Origin: Novosphingobium sp. Rr 2-17
Lineage (GTDB): Bacteria; Pseudomonadota; Alphaproteobacteria; Sphingomonadales; Sphingomonadaceae
Assembly (NCBI RefSeq): GCF_000272475.1
Contig: NZ_AKFJ01000088.1
Span: 1 to 46,078 of the forward strand
DNA: 46,078 nucleotides
Reading direction: 5' to 3'
The translations under genes and the position numbers were made by a program. Positions 37,452 through 45,895 of the stretch are shown here, one piece after another (the first letter of the stretch is position 1; every line of letters begins with the position of its first letter). The notes under the pieces were generated by a model. That model did no database searches. It was not told the DNA's origin and worked only from the letters and a program-made list of their open reading frames with translations.

Positions 37452-38168
37452 ATGACCGCGCACAAACCCGGCGATCCGACCACGCTCAACCGCCTCTACG
37501 GCCGCGCCAAGGGCAAGCCCTTGCGCGCCGCCCAGCAAGCGCTGGTCGATACCCTCCTGCCGCGCATCGCGATGCCGGAAGAAGGCCCCATTACTGCGGG
37601 CCTGTTGTTCGGCCATGATTGCCCGATGCACTTCGAGATCGGCTTTGGCGGCGGCGAGCATATGGCGAGCCGGGCCGACATACTTCCGGGACATGGCTTC
37701 ATCGGCGCCGAGCCGTTCCTCAACGGGGTGGCTCAGGCCCTGACCCATGTGTCGGGCGACAATGGCGCGAACCCGCCGCTGGGCAACGTCCGCATTCATC
37801 ATGGCGATGCCCTGGAAGTGCTGGCGCGCATTCCCGATGGCGCGCTGTCCTTCGTCTATCTGCTGCACCCGGACCCCTGGCCCAAGGCGCGTCATGCCAA
37901 GCGGCGGATGATGAATGACGGCCCGGTCGACATGATCGCCGCCAAGCTCAAGCCCGGCGGCGAGTTCCGCTTCGGCACCGATCACGCCGTCTACGTGCGC
38001 CACGCCCTGATGGTGATGCAGCGCCATACCCACCAGTTCGAATGGCTATGCGAAAAGCCCTCAGACTTTCAGAACCGCCCCGGTGGCTGGCCGGAAACGC
38101 GCTACGAAACCAAGGCCCGCACCGTCTACGGTCACGAGGTGTGGTACTTCCGTTTTCGGCGGATTTAG
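37452..38168 (+). CDS. trmB: tRNA (guanine46-N7)-methyltransferase
   Basis: Methylates G46 in the tRNA variable loop, using SAM. Of 238 residues, with the SAM motif HFEIGFGGGEHMASRA (residues 67-82) and the catalytic/tRNA-binding motif LLHPDPWPKARHAKRRMM, followed by PGGEFRFGTDHAVYVRH and the C-terminal ETKARTVYGHEVWYFRFRR. Start: ATG at 37452 (MTAHKPGDPTTLNRLYGRAKG). It is 116 bp downstream of ctrA; a weak hairpin (AAGGCCC/GGGCCTT, about 37363-37391) with no T run lies between. Confidence 0.94.
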   Translation: MTAHKPGDPTTLNRLYGRAKGKPLRAAQQALVDTLLPRIAMPEEGPITAGLLFGHDCPMHFEIGFGGGEHMASRADILPGHGFIGAEPFLNGVAQALTHVSGDNGANPPLGNVRIHHGDALEVLARIPDGALSFVYLLHPDPWPKARHAKRRMMNDGPVDMIAAKLKPGGEFRFGTDHAVYVRHALMVMQRHTHQFEWLCEKPSDFQNRPGGWPETRYETKARTVYGHEVWYFRFRRI

Positions 38169-38286
38169 ATCAATAGTTTAGGAACCATTATTTTTTAAAA
38201 TCAAATATATAAGCCGCCAGTCGCACGCCACGATATCCGGCGGTTTCCGCAACGGTGACTGCTTTTTTGGTACATGAGGTATCGTC
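38169..38286. other. AT-rich boundary after trmB
   Basis: An AT-rich stretch (TTATTTTTTAAAATCAAATATATAA-type composition) follows the trmB stop, then a hairpin-like pair AAGCCGCC/GGCGGTTT (about 38211-38243). It marks the boundary between core and accessory DNA and may include the integration site of the lost island; no tRNA was recognised. Confidence 0.45.
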
Positions 38287-38424
38287 ATGGCCACGGGAAA
38301 AATCACCAAACGGACACTTGACGCTCTCGTTGATGGAGGCGTGGCAGGGTTCCTCTGGGACCACGAACTGAAGGACTTTGGTTTGAAGGCCACAGCCGGC
38401 GGCTCGGCATCATACGTGATCTAG
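38287..38424 (+). pseudogene. 5' fragment of a P4-type tyrosine integrase, cut by an IS
   Basis: The 45 codons encode the N-terminal arm-binding segment of phage/island integrases: ITKRTLDALVDGGVAGFLWD, then HELKDFGLKATAGGSASYVI, where family members continue with a Gln-Tyr stretch. The frame stops in a TAG that overlaps the IS481-family insertion site, and no integrase-like sequence appears on the far side of the IS. This is a remnant of an island that was once integrated near trmB; the enzyme is not functional. Confidence 0.8.
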
Positions 38425-38425
38425 G

Positions 38426-39442
38426 TGTTTAGTCCCGGCATTTGATGGTGCATTATTCAGCCAGCAATGGAAGGATGCGCTATGGGACAGGTTCTTCACG
38501 GGAGCGCCCGCACGACAGCGGCGGTCCGTCGAGCGATACAACATAGTCAAGAGAGCCTGAGGGTGTTGGCCAAGCGCCATGGCATCAACCCCAAGACGGT
38601 CGCCAAATGGAAGAAGCGTACCGCCGTCGGCGACCTCCCAACCGGTCCGAAGGACATCAAATCGACCGTCCTGACGATCGATGAGGAAGCGATCATCGTC
38701 GCCTTCCGACGGCACACGCTACTGCCGCTCGACGATTGCCTCTACGCACTGCAGGCCACGATCCCGCACCTGACGCGATCCTCGCTGCACCGGTGCTTCC
38801 AGCGCCACGGCATCAGCCGGTTGCCCGAGGTCACCGGCGACAAGGAACCCAAGCGCAAGTTCAAGACCTATCCAATCGGCTATTTCCACATCGATATCGC
38901 CGAGGTCAGGACCGCCGAAGGCAAGCTTTATCTGTACGTCGCGATCGATCGTACCAGCAAGTTCGCCTTCGTTCAGCTCGTTACCAAGACCGGCAGGGCA
39001 TCTGCCTCGGCCTTCCTGGTCGCGCTGATCAAGGCGGTCCCGTACAAGATCCACACCGTCCTGACCGACAACGGCATCCAGTTCACCTTCCCGCCGCGAT
39101 ATGCCGATGGGCCGACTGCCCGCTACATCACACACATGTTCGACATGCGCTGTCGAGAGAACGGCATCGAACATCGCCTCACCAAGATCAGGCATCCCTG
39201 GACCAACAGCCAGGTCGAACGGATGAACCGCACGATCAAGGAGGCCACCGTCAAACGCTATCATTACGACAGCCACCAACAGCTTGACGCCCACCTCCGC
39301 GACTTCATCGACGCCTATAATTACGGCCGTCGCCTCAAGACCCTCAAGGGCCTCACACCCTTCGAATACATCTGCAAAATCTGGACAATCGAGCCCGAAC
39401 GATTCACACTCGATCCGACCCATCAAATGCCGGGACTAAACA
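38426..39442 (+). mobile_element. IS481-family insertion sequence (1017 bp)
   Basis: It is bounded by 23-bp perfect inverted repeats, 38426-38448 (TGTTTAGTCCCGGCATTTGA...) and 39420-39442. It ends TGT...ACA. It carries one transposase gene. The flanks read TCTAGG on the left and TCTAGA on the right, matching the NCTAGN target preference known for IS481. The unequal last base of the flanks suggests either mutation or that the two flanks come from different insertions. The outward-facing right end supplies only the first two-thirds of the last transposase codon region. Confidence 0.88.
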
Positions 39443-39447
39443 TCTAG
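38482..39447 (+). CDS. IS481-family DDE transposase
   Basis: Of 321 residues: an N-terminal helix-turn-helix (SARTTAAVRRAIQHSQESLRVLAKRHGINPKTVAKWKKR), then an rve integrase core with DDE residues in YFHIDIAEVR (Asp), HTVLTDNGIQF (Asp) and NSQVERMNRTIKEA (Glu). ATG at 38482 has AAGGA 8 nt upstream; a start five codons earlier (38467) is possible. The reading frame goes through the right inverted repeat (...MPGLNI) and its TAG stop lies outside the element, in the flanking target-site sequence. The gene looks intact. Confidence 0.92.
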   Translation: MGQVLHGSARTTAAVRRAIQHSQESLRVLAKRHGINPKTVAKWKKRTAVGDLPTGPKDIKSTVLTIDEEAIIVAFRRHTLLPLDDCLYALQATIPHLTRSSLHRCFQRHGISRLPEVTGDKEPKRKFKTYPIGYFHIDIAEVRTAEGKLYLYVAIDRTSKFAFVQLVTKTGRASASAFLVALIKAVPYKIHTVLTDNGIQFTFPPRYADGPTARYITHMFDMRCRENGIEHRLTKIRHPWTNSQVERMNRTIKEATVKRYHYDSHQQLDAHLRDFIDAYNYGRRLKTLKGLTPFEYICKIWTIEPERFTLDPTHQMPGLNI

Positions 39448-39821
39448 ATGATGTTTCGTCCCATCTGCTATTGACGGATGTCGACCAACTCAGCTGTTCC
39501 GGTGAAGCCCCAGGAATGTCGGCTCACGCTGGAACCGGCCATCGTAGGGCCAAACAGCGGTCGAGCAGGTACGCGCCATTTTACGACGTGGGCAGGGCAA
39601 CTCAGCGGTCCCGTAAGCCGACTGGCAGCTTCCACTATCTCCAAACGGTGTCCTTGAGTTTGCCGGCAGCATACACTCTTGCGGCTCTGTTCGCTGCGTT
39701 CGCACGGATGGTCCGCGACGAACCACTGCCGGCTTCTGCGGGGTTGATCATGCACCAGACGTCACGGGATCCCGCGTAGAGACGTAGACCGAGCGCGCGA
39801 GGTGGCGCGCTCTGACCGCGC
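39448..39821. other. 374-bp stretch after the IS, no supported gene
   Basis: It contains overlapping open frames on both strands (about 100 codons on the plus strand from 39471, about 95 on the minus strand ending 39468), but neither has recognisable motifs, hydrophobic pattern or a ribosome site. It is likely leftover island DNA. A short dyad rich in GCGC (39795-39815, GAGCGCGC...GCGCGCTC-like) precedes the end of the GGDEF-EAL gene and could terminate it. Confidence 0.5.
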
Positions 39822-41783
39822 TCAGCTCGCCCTCATGGCAATCGACAAGCGCACGTCGCGACCTTCGAGCACCGAAGCGGAAGGACGACCGAAATAATAT
39901 CCTTGGAACAGGTCGACCCCCTTCGCCGACAGGAGCTTGGCCTGTTCCGCGGTCTCGACGCCTTCGGCAACGACTGAAATCCCAAGCCCACGTGCGATCA
40001 TCACGGTACTTTCTACGACCGCGCCGCCATTGCCATCCAGGGTGGACATGAACGATTTGTCGATCTTCACTGCGGTCACCGGAAAACTCACCAAGCGCGA
40101 CAACGAGGAATATCCGGTCCCGAAATCATCGATCAGCAAGGATACGCCGATTGCCCGCAAGCTCTCGATCGACAAACGTGTTGCGTCGATATGGTCTTCG
40201 GCAAAGACTGACTCGGTCACTTCAAGTTCGAGCTGCCCTGCGGGTAGGCCAGTCTGCGCGAGTATCTGGGCGACACGCAGTGCGAAATCGCTTTCGCGCA
40301 ACTGCTTGACCGAGACGTTGACCGCCACGACAGGCGCGTGGTCGGACGTCGCCCATGTGACCGCGGCGGCGCACGCGCGCCGTAACACGAGATCGCCGAG
40401 CGCGATGATCCGGTCGGTTTCTTCTGCGACCGGGATAAATTCGTCCGGACTGATGGTCCCAAGCTGTGGATGGTTCCAGCGCGCCAGAGCTTCATAGCCA
40501 TGGATGCTCTCGGTACGCCAATTGATGATCGGCTGATAATGCAGTACGATTTGTTCGAATTGGATCGCTTCGGGCATCGCGCGCGACACGTCGAAGCGCC
40601 GCTTCTGAGTTGCGGCGTAGGATTTTCGGAACTTCAAAACCTTGCCGCGGCCCTGGCGCTTGACCTCCGCTACAGCGAGATCGGCCGCCAAGATCAGAGC
40701 TTCGTGCGTGCTCGCATCTGCCGGAAACATTGCCATACCGGCCGAAAGGCCGATCGAAAGGCTCTGTCCGTCAATCTGGAAAGGCTGGGCGACCGCGGCG
40801 ATCAGCGCATGTCCGATTTGTTCGGCTTGGTGGGAGACGTCATCGCCATGTCCCAGGACGAGAACGAATTCATCCCCGCCCCACCGCGCTAACATTGCAT
40901 CGTCAGGTATTAGGCCGCCCAGCCGGTCGACAACGGCCCGAAGGATGCGATCGCCCACATCATGGCCCATCACATCGTTGATTTGTTTGAAGCGATCGAG
41001 ATCAAGAAATAAGGCGGCGGCGTCTCGCCCGCTATCGGCCTCAAGATGCGTGTGCATCCAGGACAGGAGTCGCCGCCGGTTCGGCAGGCCGGTCAGACTG
41101 TCGGAATTGGCTGCGTCGGCAAGGGCCTTCGTGCGCTCATCAATCCTGTGTTCAAGGTCAGTATTAAGCGTTTGCAGATCGCGCACGAGGTCGACATTCT
41201 CGTTCTTGAGCAGGATGCTGCCACTTAAGGCGACGTAGTTGCGGTTATGTGCGACGAGCATAACGAACAGGAACACCAAGCCAAGAATCGTCATTACCAA
41301 ACCCTGACGATCGTGGCCGAACAGCAGGATGGACGCCGGCCCCAGCATTGCAGCGATGTAGATCCGCCCCTCCCAACGCATCGTCGCCGTGGTGGCCGAC
41401 CCGCCCGCCGCCAGCGCGGCGAGGATGATCGCGACCATATATTGGCTGGGGTCATGCGAGCGGCTCACCAGCAGCGACAGCGCTGCCCACAATGCCGCGG
41501 ACAGATACAATCCGCCCGCAAACCGACGCCGCCATCGGGCCAATTGGCGCGGCGTACCGCCCAGAATAACGGCGCGCGAAAGGCCGGCGCCAAGGCGATA
41601 TCGAAAAGCGCCGACGATCGTGGTCGCCACGAACCACCAAAGCGCCCAATGCGCGCCGCTAGGCCGCAAGATGATCGAGACGCCTACGCACGCGACAAAA
41701 TTCATCACGAGCATCGGCTTTAGGTTTTCGTAGGTGACCGCCAACAATTCCGTATCGACGCTCTTGGTCTTGCCCGCGTGCAT
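39822..41783 (-). CDS. Membrane GGDEF-EAL protein (c-di-GMP turnover)
   Basis: A cyclic-di-GMP cyclase/phosphodiesterase candidate of 653 residues. Five or six hydrophobic helices occupy about 22-185, a short coiled coil about 195-222, and the GGDEF domain about 225-385 with RWGGDEF intact (302-306). No RxxD inhibitory site precedes it. The EAL domain, about 405-645, keeps GYEALARW, AVNVSVKQL, ELEVTESVF, DDFGTGYSS, VKIDKSFM, VAEGVETAEQ and FQGYYFGRP. Both domains look catalytically competent by eye. The gene stands alone inside accessory DNA; the net activity cannot be predicted. Confidence 0.9.
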   Translation of the reverse strand: MHAGKTKSVDTELLAVTYENLKPMLVMNFVACVGVSIILRPSGAHWALWWFVATTIVGAFRYRLGAGLSRAVILGGTPRQLARWRRRFAGGLYLSAALWAALSLLVSRSHDPSQYMVAIILAALAAGGSATTATMRWEGRIYIAAMLGPASILLFGHDRQGLVMTILGLVFLFVMLVAHNRNYVALSGSILLKNENVDLVRDLQTLNTDLEHRIDERTKALADAANSDSLTGLPNRRRLLSWMHTHLEADSGRDAAALFLDLDRFKQINDVMGHDVGDRILRAVVDRLGGLIPDDAMLARWGGDEFVLVLGHGDDVSHQAEQIGHALIAAVAQPFQIDGQSLSIGLSAGMAMFPADASTHEALILAADLAVAEVKRQGRGKVLKFRKSYAATQKRRFDVSRAMPEAIQFEQIVLHYQPIINWRTESIHGYEALARWNHPQLGTISPDEFIPVAEETDRIIALGDLVLRRACAAAVTWATSDHAPVVAVNVSVKQLRESDFALRVAQILAQTGLPAGQLELEVTESVFAEDHIDATRLSIESLRAIGVSLLIDDFGTGYSSLSRLVSFPVTAVKIDKSFMSTLDGNGGAVVESTVMIARGLGISVVAEGVETAEQAKLLSAKGVDLFQGYYFGRPSASVLEGRDVRLSIAMRAS

Positions 41784-42315
41784 TGCGGAGCGCTTCCTTC
41801 TCTATATGCCGGCGACGCGATCGCCCTTTGTTCAACCCTGTCGCAGCATGAGAACGGGGCACTCGCCGATGATCCGCCCGTCTGATCGCGGCAGCGATAC
41901 TGGGTCAGTGTCCGGTTACCCGTCGGTAGCCGTTCTATCCTTTATAGCGGACGCCAGCGCTGCAGCGTTGCGACGCGCTCGGTTCAGCAACTGGCCGGCG
42001 AGCCTCAGGTGCCGTGAGCGATATGTGCCGATCCTGCCGATGCCGACATCGCAAGGAAAACGTCCGGTTCTATCGCGGTCGACAAAGCCCCTCGTCGCAC
42101 GGGGCTTACTGCCAAAAAACTCGCTCCGGAAATCAGTGCTGGCTTGGCTCGCGCCTGCCGCTTTTCGCGCCGTTTTCCGGGATCGCGCGCGAACAGATCA
42201 CGTATTGTGCGTCCATCGCACCAATCGTGGGTTGTGTCTTGTTGATTGCCGCTGAGATGTGACCCGGGTTTTCCATTAAGAATTGGCTCTGAATCACATT
42301 TGCTGATCGAAAGGG
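41784..42315. other. 532-bp gap upstream of the GGDEF-EAL gene, no supported gene
   Basis: Several short frames exist (e.g. plus strand 42014-42262) without family features. A hairpin AAGCCCC/GGGGCTT (42085-42107) might terminate a minus-strand transcript; it is followed there by TTGTCG only. Near 42258-42290 the sequence GTGACCCGGGTTTTCC is a candidate terminal repeat of the ISL3-type remnant next to it. Confidence 0.5.
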
Positions 42316-42408
42316 TTATATTGCGCCCACCACCCGTGCCTGAAGAAGATCAAGTTTCGCGCGCCCGTACATCTGTCGTTTGATCAATTTAAGGCTGATC
42401 ATGGATTG
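42316..42408 (-). pseudogene. C-terminal remnant of an ISL3-family transposase
   Basis: The minus-strand frame ends with LKLIKRQMYGRAKLDLLQAR (followed by VVGAI and a stop), the typical end of ISL3-family transposases after the conserved region ...GQINR. Upstream of QSMIS the frame no longer resembles a transposase, so only about 30 codons remain. It directly abuts the IS3 remnant, indicating IS-on-IS insertion or deletion. Confidence 0.7.
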
Positions 42409-42915
42409 GAAGTCGCCGATCGCTTTTAGCGTCGCGACCAATTCAGGAACGTTGTTTTCGATGTGGCGCTGTCGCAGCCAGTGCCATATCCAACGTGTCG
42501 CCCCCATCCGCGATCATGCTTTTTTCAACAGACGGTTTTCCAGCGTCAGGTCGGCTACGCATTCCTTCAGGGCGCGGGCCTCGCGGCGAAGGTCATGGAC
42601 CTCACCGCTGGTCGCGGCACGGGCGGTGTCGCCGGCCAGCCGGCGCTTGCCGGCTTCCATGAACTCCTTCGACCAGGTGTAATACAGGCTTTGGGCAATG
42701 CCTTCCTTGCGCCACAATTCGGCGATGCTGTCCTCACTGCGCAGGCCGTCCAGCACGATGCGGATCTTGTCCTCGGCCGAAAAATGCCGACGGGTCTGCC
42801 GCCGGATATCCTTCATCACCGCTTCCGCACCGGCCTTCACCGACGATTTCTTCAAGGAGGGTTGGGGCTTCGTCTCAGTGACGAAGGAACGAAGATGAAG
42901 CCCCAACCCTCCTCA
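42409..42915 (-). mobile_element. Truncated IS3-family element
   Basis: The preserved end is TGAGGAGGGTTGGGGC on the minus strand, finishing at 42915. Just inside it is a perfect 17-bp inverted repeat (42855-42871 with 42897-42913, 25-base loop) that can form a hairpin upstream of orfA. OrfA is complete; orfB is missing. The junction with the ISL3 remnant falls between about 42409 and 42500 and its exact base cannot be set from this sequence alone. Confidence 0.65.
42514..42816 (-). CDS. IS3-family OrfA (HTH) without its OrfB
   Basis: The 100-residue HTH/leucine-zipper part of an IS3-family transposase: MKDIRRQTRRHFSAEDKIRIVL, DSIAELWRKEGIAQSLYYTWSKEF, KRRLAGDTARAAT and ALKECVADLTLENRLLKKA. 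The ATG at 42816 is used; the frame can extend to 42906 through non-ATG codons. A slippery A AAA AAG (minus strand, 42525-42519) sits at its end, where a -1 shift would continue into SMIADGGDTLDMA, the start of OrfAB. OrfB is then lost after about 25 codons, so no transposase can be made. Confidence 0.85.
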   Translation of the reverse strand: MKDIRRQTRRHFSAEDKIRIVLDGLRSEDSIAELWRKEGIAQSLYYTWSKEFMEAGKRRLAGDTARAATSGEVHDLRREARALKECVADLTLENRLLKKA

Positions 42916-43357
42916 AATCTGTGCCATTGGTGCTGACGGCGGACAGACGTCGGCGATCGTGAGATGCCGTGCGATACGCTTACCGAGTAGGAGCGCTGGG
43001 CGGCGTGCCCCGTTGGGGCACAACCGATCATTTTCGACAGCAGGTAGGGCCGTCGCATGATCGTTGACCATAAGCGCCTGGATTACCCGGCGTTGGACAA
43101 GAAGGTGCCGGCGCGTTCGCCATAGTTGGCTCGAAGCTGGCGCATGTCCTGGAGATCACACAAGACATCAAGCAATTAGCCGAACGGCTATGACTTTGAT
43201 TTGCGGACACACCAGTGTCGATATTTTTCCAACCATCCACGAGCTGAGAAAAAATTCCTATGATGGCGATACGAGGAGCCAGTCAGTCCGGTCATCCCGG
43301 AAAATGACACCTATCTAAAGTAAATAGCCAAGCATAACTACATCGGGAGTTGGAACG
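42916..43357. other. 442-bp mosaic between the IS remnant and the TonB receptor
   Basis: No intact gene. The minus frame 43058 to about 42930 starts MRRPYLLSK and contains SVSHGISR, weakly recalling the N-terminus of IS5-family transposases. A plus-strand fragment ending at 43193 encodes VGSKLAHVLEITQDIKQLAERL after an apparent frameshift; I could not identify its parent. A tight hairpin GTGCCCC-GTT-GGGGCAC is at 43005-43021. The last 100 bp are the likely leader of the receptor gene. Confidence 0.4.
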
Positions 43358-45895
43358 TTGTCTACAAGTAAGCGCTATTTGCTTCTATCTGTAGCGCCGC
43401 TGGCGCTGGCTTCTCCTGCAATGGCCCAAATCGCTCGCGAAACTCCCAAGGAGAACGTCGCAACAAGCGTTTCCGGAGAAGCCGCAACCCCTTCGGCGCC
43501 GATCAAGAAGCCTGCCGAGGAGGCTTTTTCGACCGGCGTCGCCAAGGGCCGCGACCGGCTCGACAGTGCCACGTCGACCAGCGCATTGAAGGCAAGCGAA
43601 ATCGAGAAGTCCGGCGCGCGTTCGCTTGGCGAGGCGCTGCGCAACATCCCGGGCATTCGTGTCGAATATGCGGGAGGTGAAGGCCTAGCCAACATCTCGA
43701 TCCGCGGCTTGCCGCTTGCTGCAACCGGCTCCAAGTACCTGCAGTTGCAGGAGGACGGTATGCCGGTGCTCGAGTTTGGTGACTTCCAGCCATCCTCTCC
43801 CGACACATTCATTCGTTTCGACCGCAACGTGGCGCAGATCGAGGCCATTCGCGGCGGCTCGGCCTCAACCTTCGCGTCGAACTCGCCCGGCGGCGTCATC
43901 AACCTGTTGTCGAAGACCGGCGATGTCGAAGGCGGGTCGGTGCAGACCACGCTCGGTCTGAATTATGGCGAGCATCGCATCGATGCCGACTATGGCCACA
44001 AACTCAGCGATACGCTGCGCTTCCACATCGGTGGCTTCTACCGCCAGGGCGAAGGCCCGCGCAACGTCGGCTATGACGCCTACAAGGGTGGCCAGATCAA
44101 GCTCAACGTTACGAAGACGTTCGCAAACGGATATGTCCGAGTGTACGGTAAGTATCTCGACGACACGACCCCAAATTATCAGGGGATTCCGTTCGTGGCG
44201 AGCGGGTCCAACGCTAGTCCATCCTTTTCCAGCCTTCCGAATCTTAACATCAAAACTGACTCGCTGCTTTCGCGGAACAATAATGAGTACGTCACGTTCG
44301 ACGGTGCCAACGCGGTCAAGTACAAGGACTTGCACGATGGTCAGCAAGCCGTGGTCAAATCGGTCGGGTTCGATTCACAGTTTGATTTCGGTGGCTGGAC
44401 AGTCAGCGAGAAGTTCCGCTTTGCCGACATCAGCGGGAACACAATATGGAACAGCGCGCTCGCGGTTTTGCCGGCGTCGACATTCGCCCTTGTTTATGGC
44501 GGCCCCGGTTCTTCCCTGAGCTATGCTACAGGCCCCCAGGCTGGGCAGGTTATCGCCAACCCGGCGGCACTGAACGGTAACGGTCTTATGTCGGCGGTGG
44601 GGTTGCTGGACATGAAGACAAACAGCCTAAAAAATGTAGCTAACGACCTGCGCGTCAACCGCGTCTGGGCCATCGGCGGCGGCAACCTGACCGCGACGGT
44701 AGGATTTTACAAATCGTCGCAGGACTTCAACCTGGACTTATCGACCGTTAGCGTCCTGTCCGACGTCCGCGGCGGCGGCAACGCCGCGTTGGTTAACATC
44801 ACCGGCGCAGACGGCGTACCCATTACACAGGACGGCTACACCAGCTTTGACTTCTTTAGTGGGCGTTATCGCCGCCAGTACGATGTTAACTACAGGGTCG
44901 ATGCACCCTATGGATCTATCAACTATCATATCGGCAAACTGGCTCTGGGCGGTAGCGTTCGCTACGACATGGGTAAGGTCAACGGAACCTTGCTGGGTGC
45001 CGGGCTTGGCGGCGGACGGGTTGGTGTCGTACCGTTCGACGTCAACGGTGATGGCCAGATTTCGATTGCCGAACAGCAAGTTGATGTCTTGCCGCTCGAT
45101 AGTCCGGGCAAGGTCGATTATCATTACCACTATTTGAGCTATTCGGTCGGCGCGAACTTTCGGATCGCCGAGCCGCTGGCGGCCTTTGCCCGTATAAGCA
45201 GGGGTGCACGTGCCGCAGCAGAGAGGATATTGTTCACGCCGGCGATCAGTGCTGTCACCGGTAAACTGGGCGATCCTGCCAGTGGTTTTGACGTGGTCAA
45301 GCAGTCCGAACTTGGCATGAAGTTCCGCCAGTCGAACCTGACTGTCAATATCACCGCCTTCTCAGCTACGACTACCGAGCGTAACAGCCAGATTAGCACT
45401 GGACCCGATGGCGCACCCCGGCTCGAGAACATCGTTCGCGGTTATCGTGCCAAGGGCGTCGAGGTTGAGGCCGGGATACGCCGCGGTGTCTTCGGCCTGG
45501 CCGTAGGCGGCACCTATACCAGCGCGAAGATCACCAGTGACGTGCTCCACCCTGAACTTGTCGGCAACAAGCCGCGGCACCAAGCAAGCTTCATCTTCGA
45601 GGCCACGCCGCAAGTCGAAACCAAATACGTGACCGTCGGCGCGAACTTTATCGGCACGACGAGCAGCTATGCGCAAGATGTGAACCAGCTCAAGCTGCCC
45701 GGTTATACGCTGGTCAATGCCTTCTTCCAGGTTCGGGCCACTGACCGAGTCCAGGTGATGCTCAACGCCAACAACCTGTTCAACACGCTCGCCATTGCAG
45801 AAGTCAACGAAGGCGCGATCCCAGCCAGTGGCATTGTTATTGGCCGTGCTTACGCCGGTCGCACGGTCTCCGCGACGGCGCGCTACTCGTTCTGA
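43358..45895 (+). CDS. TonB-dependent outer membrane receptor
   Basis: An outer-membrane transporter of 845 residues. It begins with TTG (43358), preceded by GGGAG; this start gives a good signal peptide ending ASPAMAQ, whereas the next ATG would destroy it. The plug (about 55-185) has ALRNIPGIRVEYAGGEGLANISIRGLP and IEAIRGGSASTFASNSPGGVINLLSKTG. The 22-strand barrel follows and ends in the required aromatic residue (ATARYSF). An EF-hand-like loop DVNGDGQISIAE (561-572) lies in a probable extracellular loop. No FecR/sigma N-terminal signalling domain is seen. The substrate is unknown. It lies next to IS remnants, so it may be mobile cargo. Confidence 0.93.
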   Translation: MSTSKRYLLLSVAPLALASPAMAQIARETPKENVATSVSGEAATPSAPIKKPAEEAFSTGVAKGRDRLDSATSTSALKASEIEKSGARSLGEALRNIPGIRVEYAGGEGLANISIRGLPLAATGSKYLQLQEDGMPVLEFGDFQPSSPDTFIRFDRNVAQIEAIRGGSASTFASNSPGGVINLLSKTGDVEGGSVQTTLGLNYGEHRIDADYGHKLSDTLRFHIGGFYRQGEGPRNVGYDAYKGGQIKLNVTKTFANGYVRVYGKYLDDTTPNYQGIPFVASGSNASPSFSSLPNLNIKTDSLLSRNNNEYVTFDGANAVKYKDLHDGQQAVVKSVGFDSQFDFGGWTVSEKFRFADISGNTIWNSALAVLPASTFALVYGGPGSSLSYATGPQAGQVIANPAALNGNGLMSAVGLLDMKTNSLKNVANDLRVNRVWAIGGGNLTATVGFYKSSQDFNLDLSTVSVLSDVRGGGNAALVNITGADGVPITQDGYTSFDFFSGRYRRQYDVNYRVDAPYGSINYHIGKLALGGSVRYDMGKVNGTLLGAGLGGGRVGVVPFDVNGDGQISIAEQQVDVLPLDSPGKVDYHYHYLSYSVGANFRIAEPLAAFARISRGARAAAERILFTPAISAVTGKLGDPASGFDVVKQSELGMKFRQSNLTVNITAFSATTTERNSQISTGPDGAPRLENIVRGYRAKGVEVEAGIRRGVFGLAVGGTYTSAKITSDVLHPELVGNKPRHQASFIFEATPQVETKYVTVGANFIGTTSSYAQDVNQLKLPGYTLVNAFFQVRATDRVQVMLNANNLFNTLAIAEVNEGAIPASGIVIGRAYAGRTVSATARYSF

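Noticed and set aside
38169..38286. tRNA gene as the island attachment site
   Set aside because: No cloverleaf or GTTCRA motif seen after trmB; the integration site stays unknown.
39471..39779. Plus-strand 102-codon frame after the IS481-type element
   Set aside because: No motif, no ribosome site, and an equally long frame on the opposite strand; composition does not favour either.
42014..42262. Cys-rich 82-codon plus-strand frame (CRSCRCRH...) that might look like a zinc protein
   Set aside because: The Cys spacing does not fit a zinc ribbon, there is no ribosome site, and overlapping frames are similar in quality.
43028..43240. Minus-strand 70-codon frame upstream of the TonB receptor
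   Set aside because: Its complement carries a more protein-like but frameshifted fragment; neither is an intact gene.
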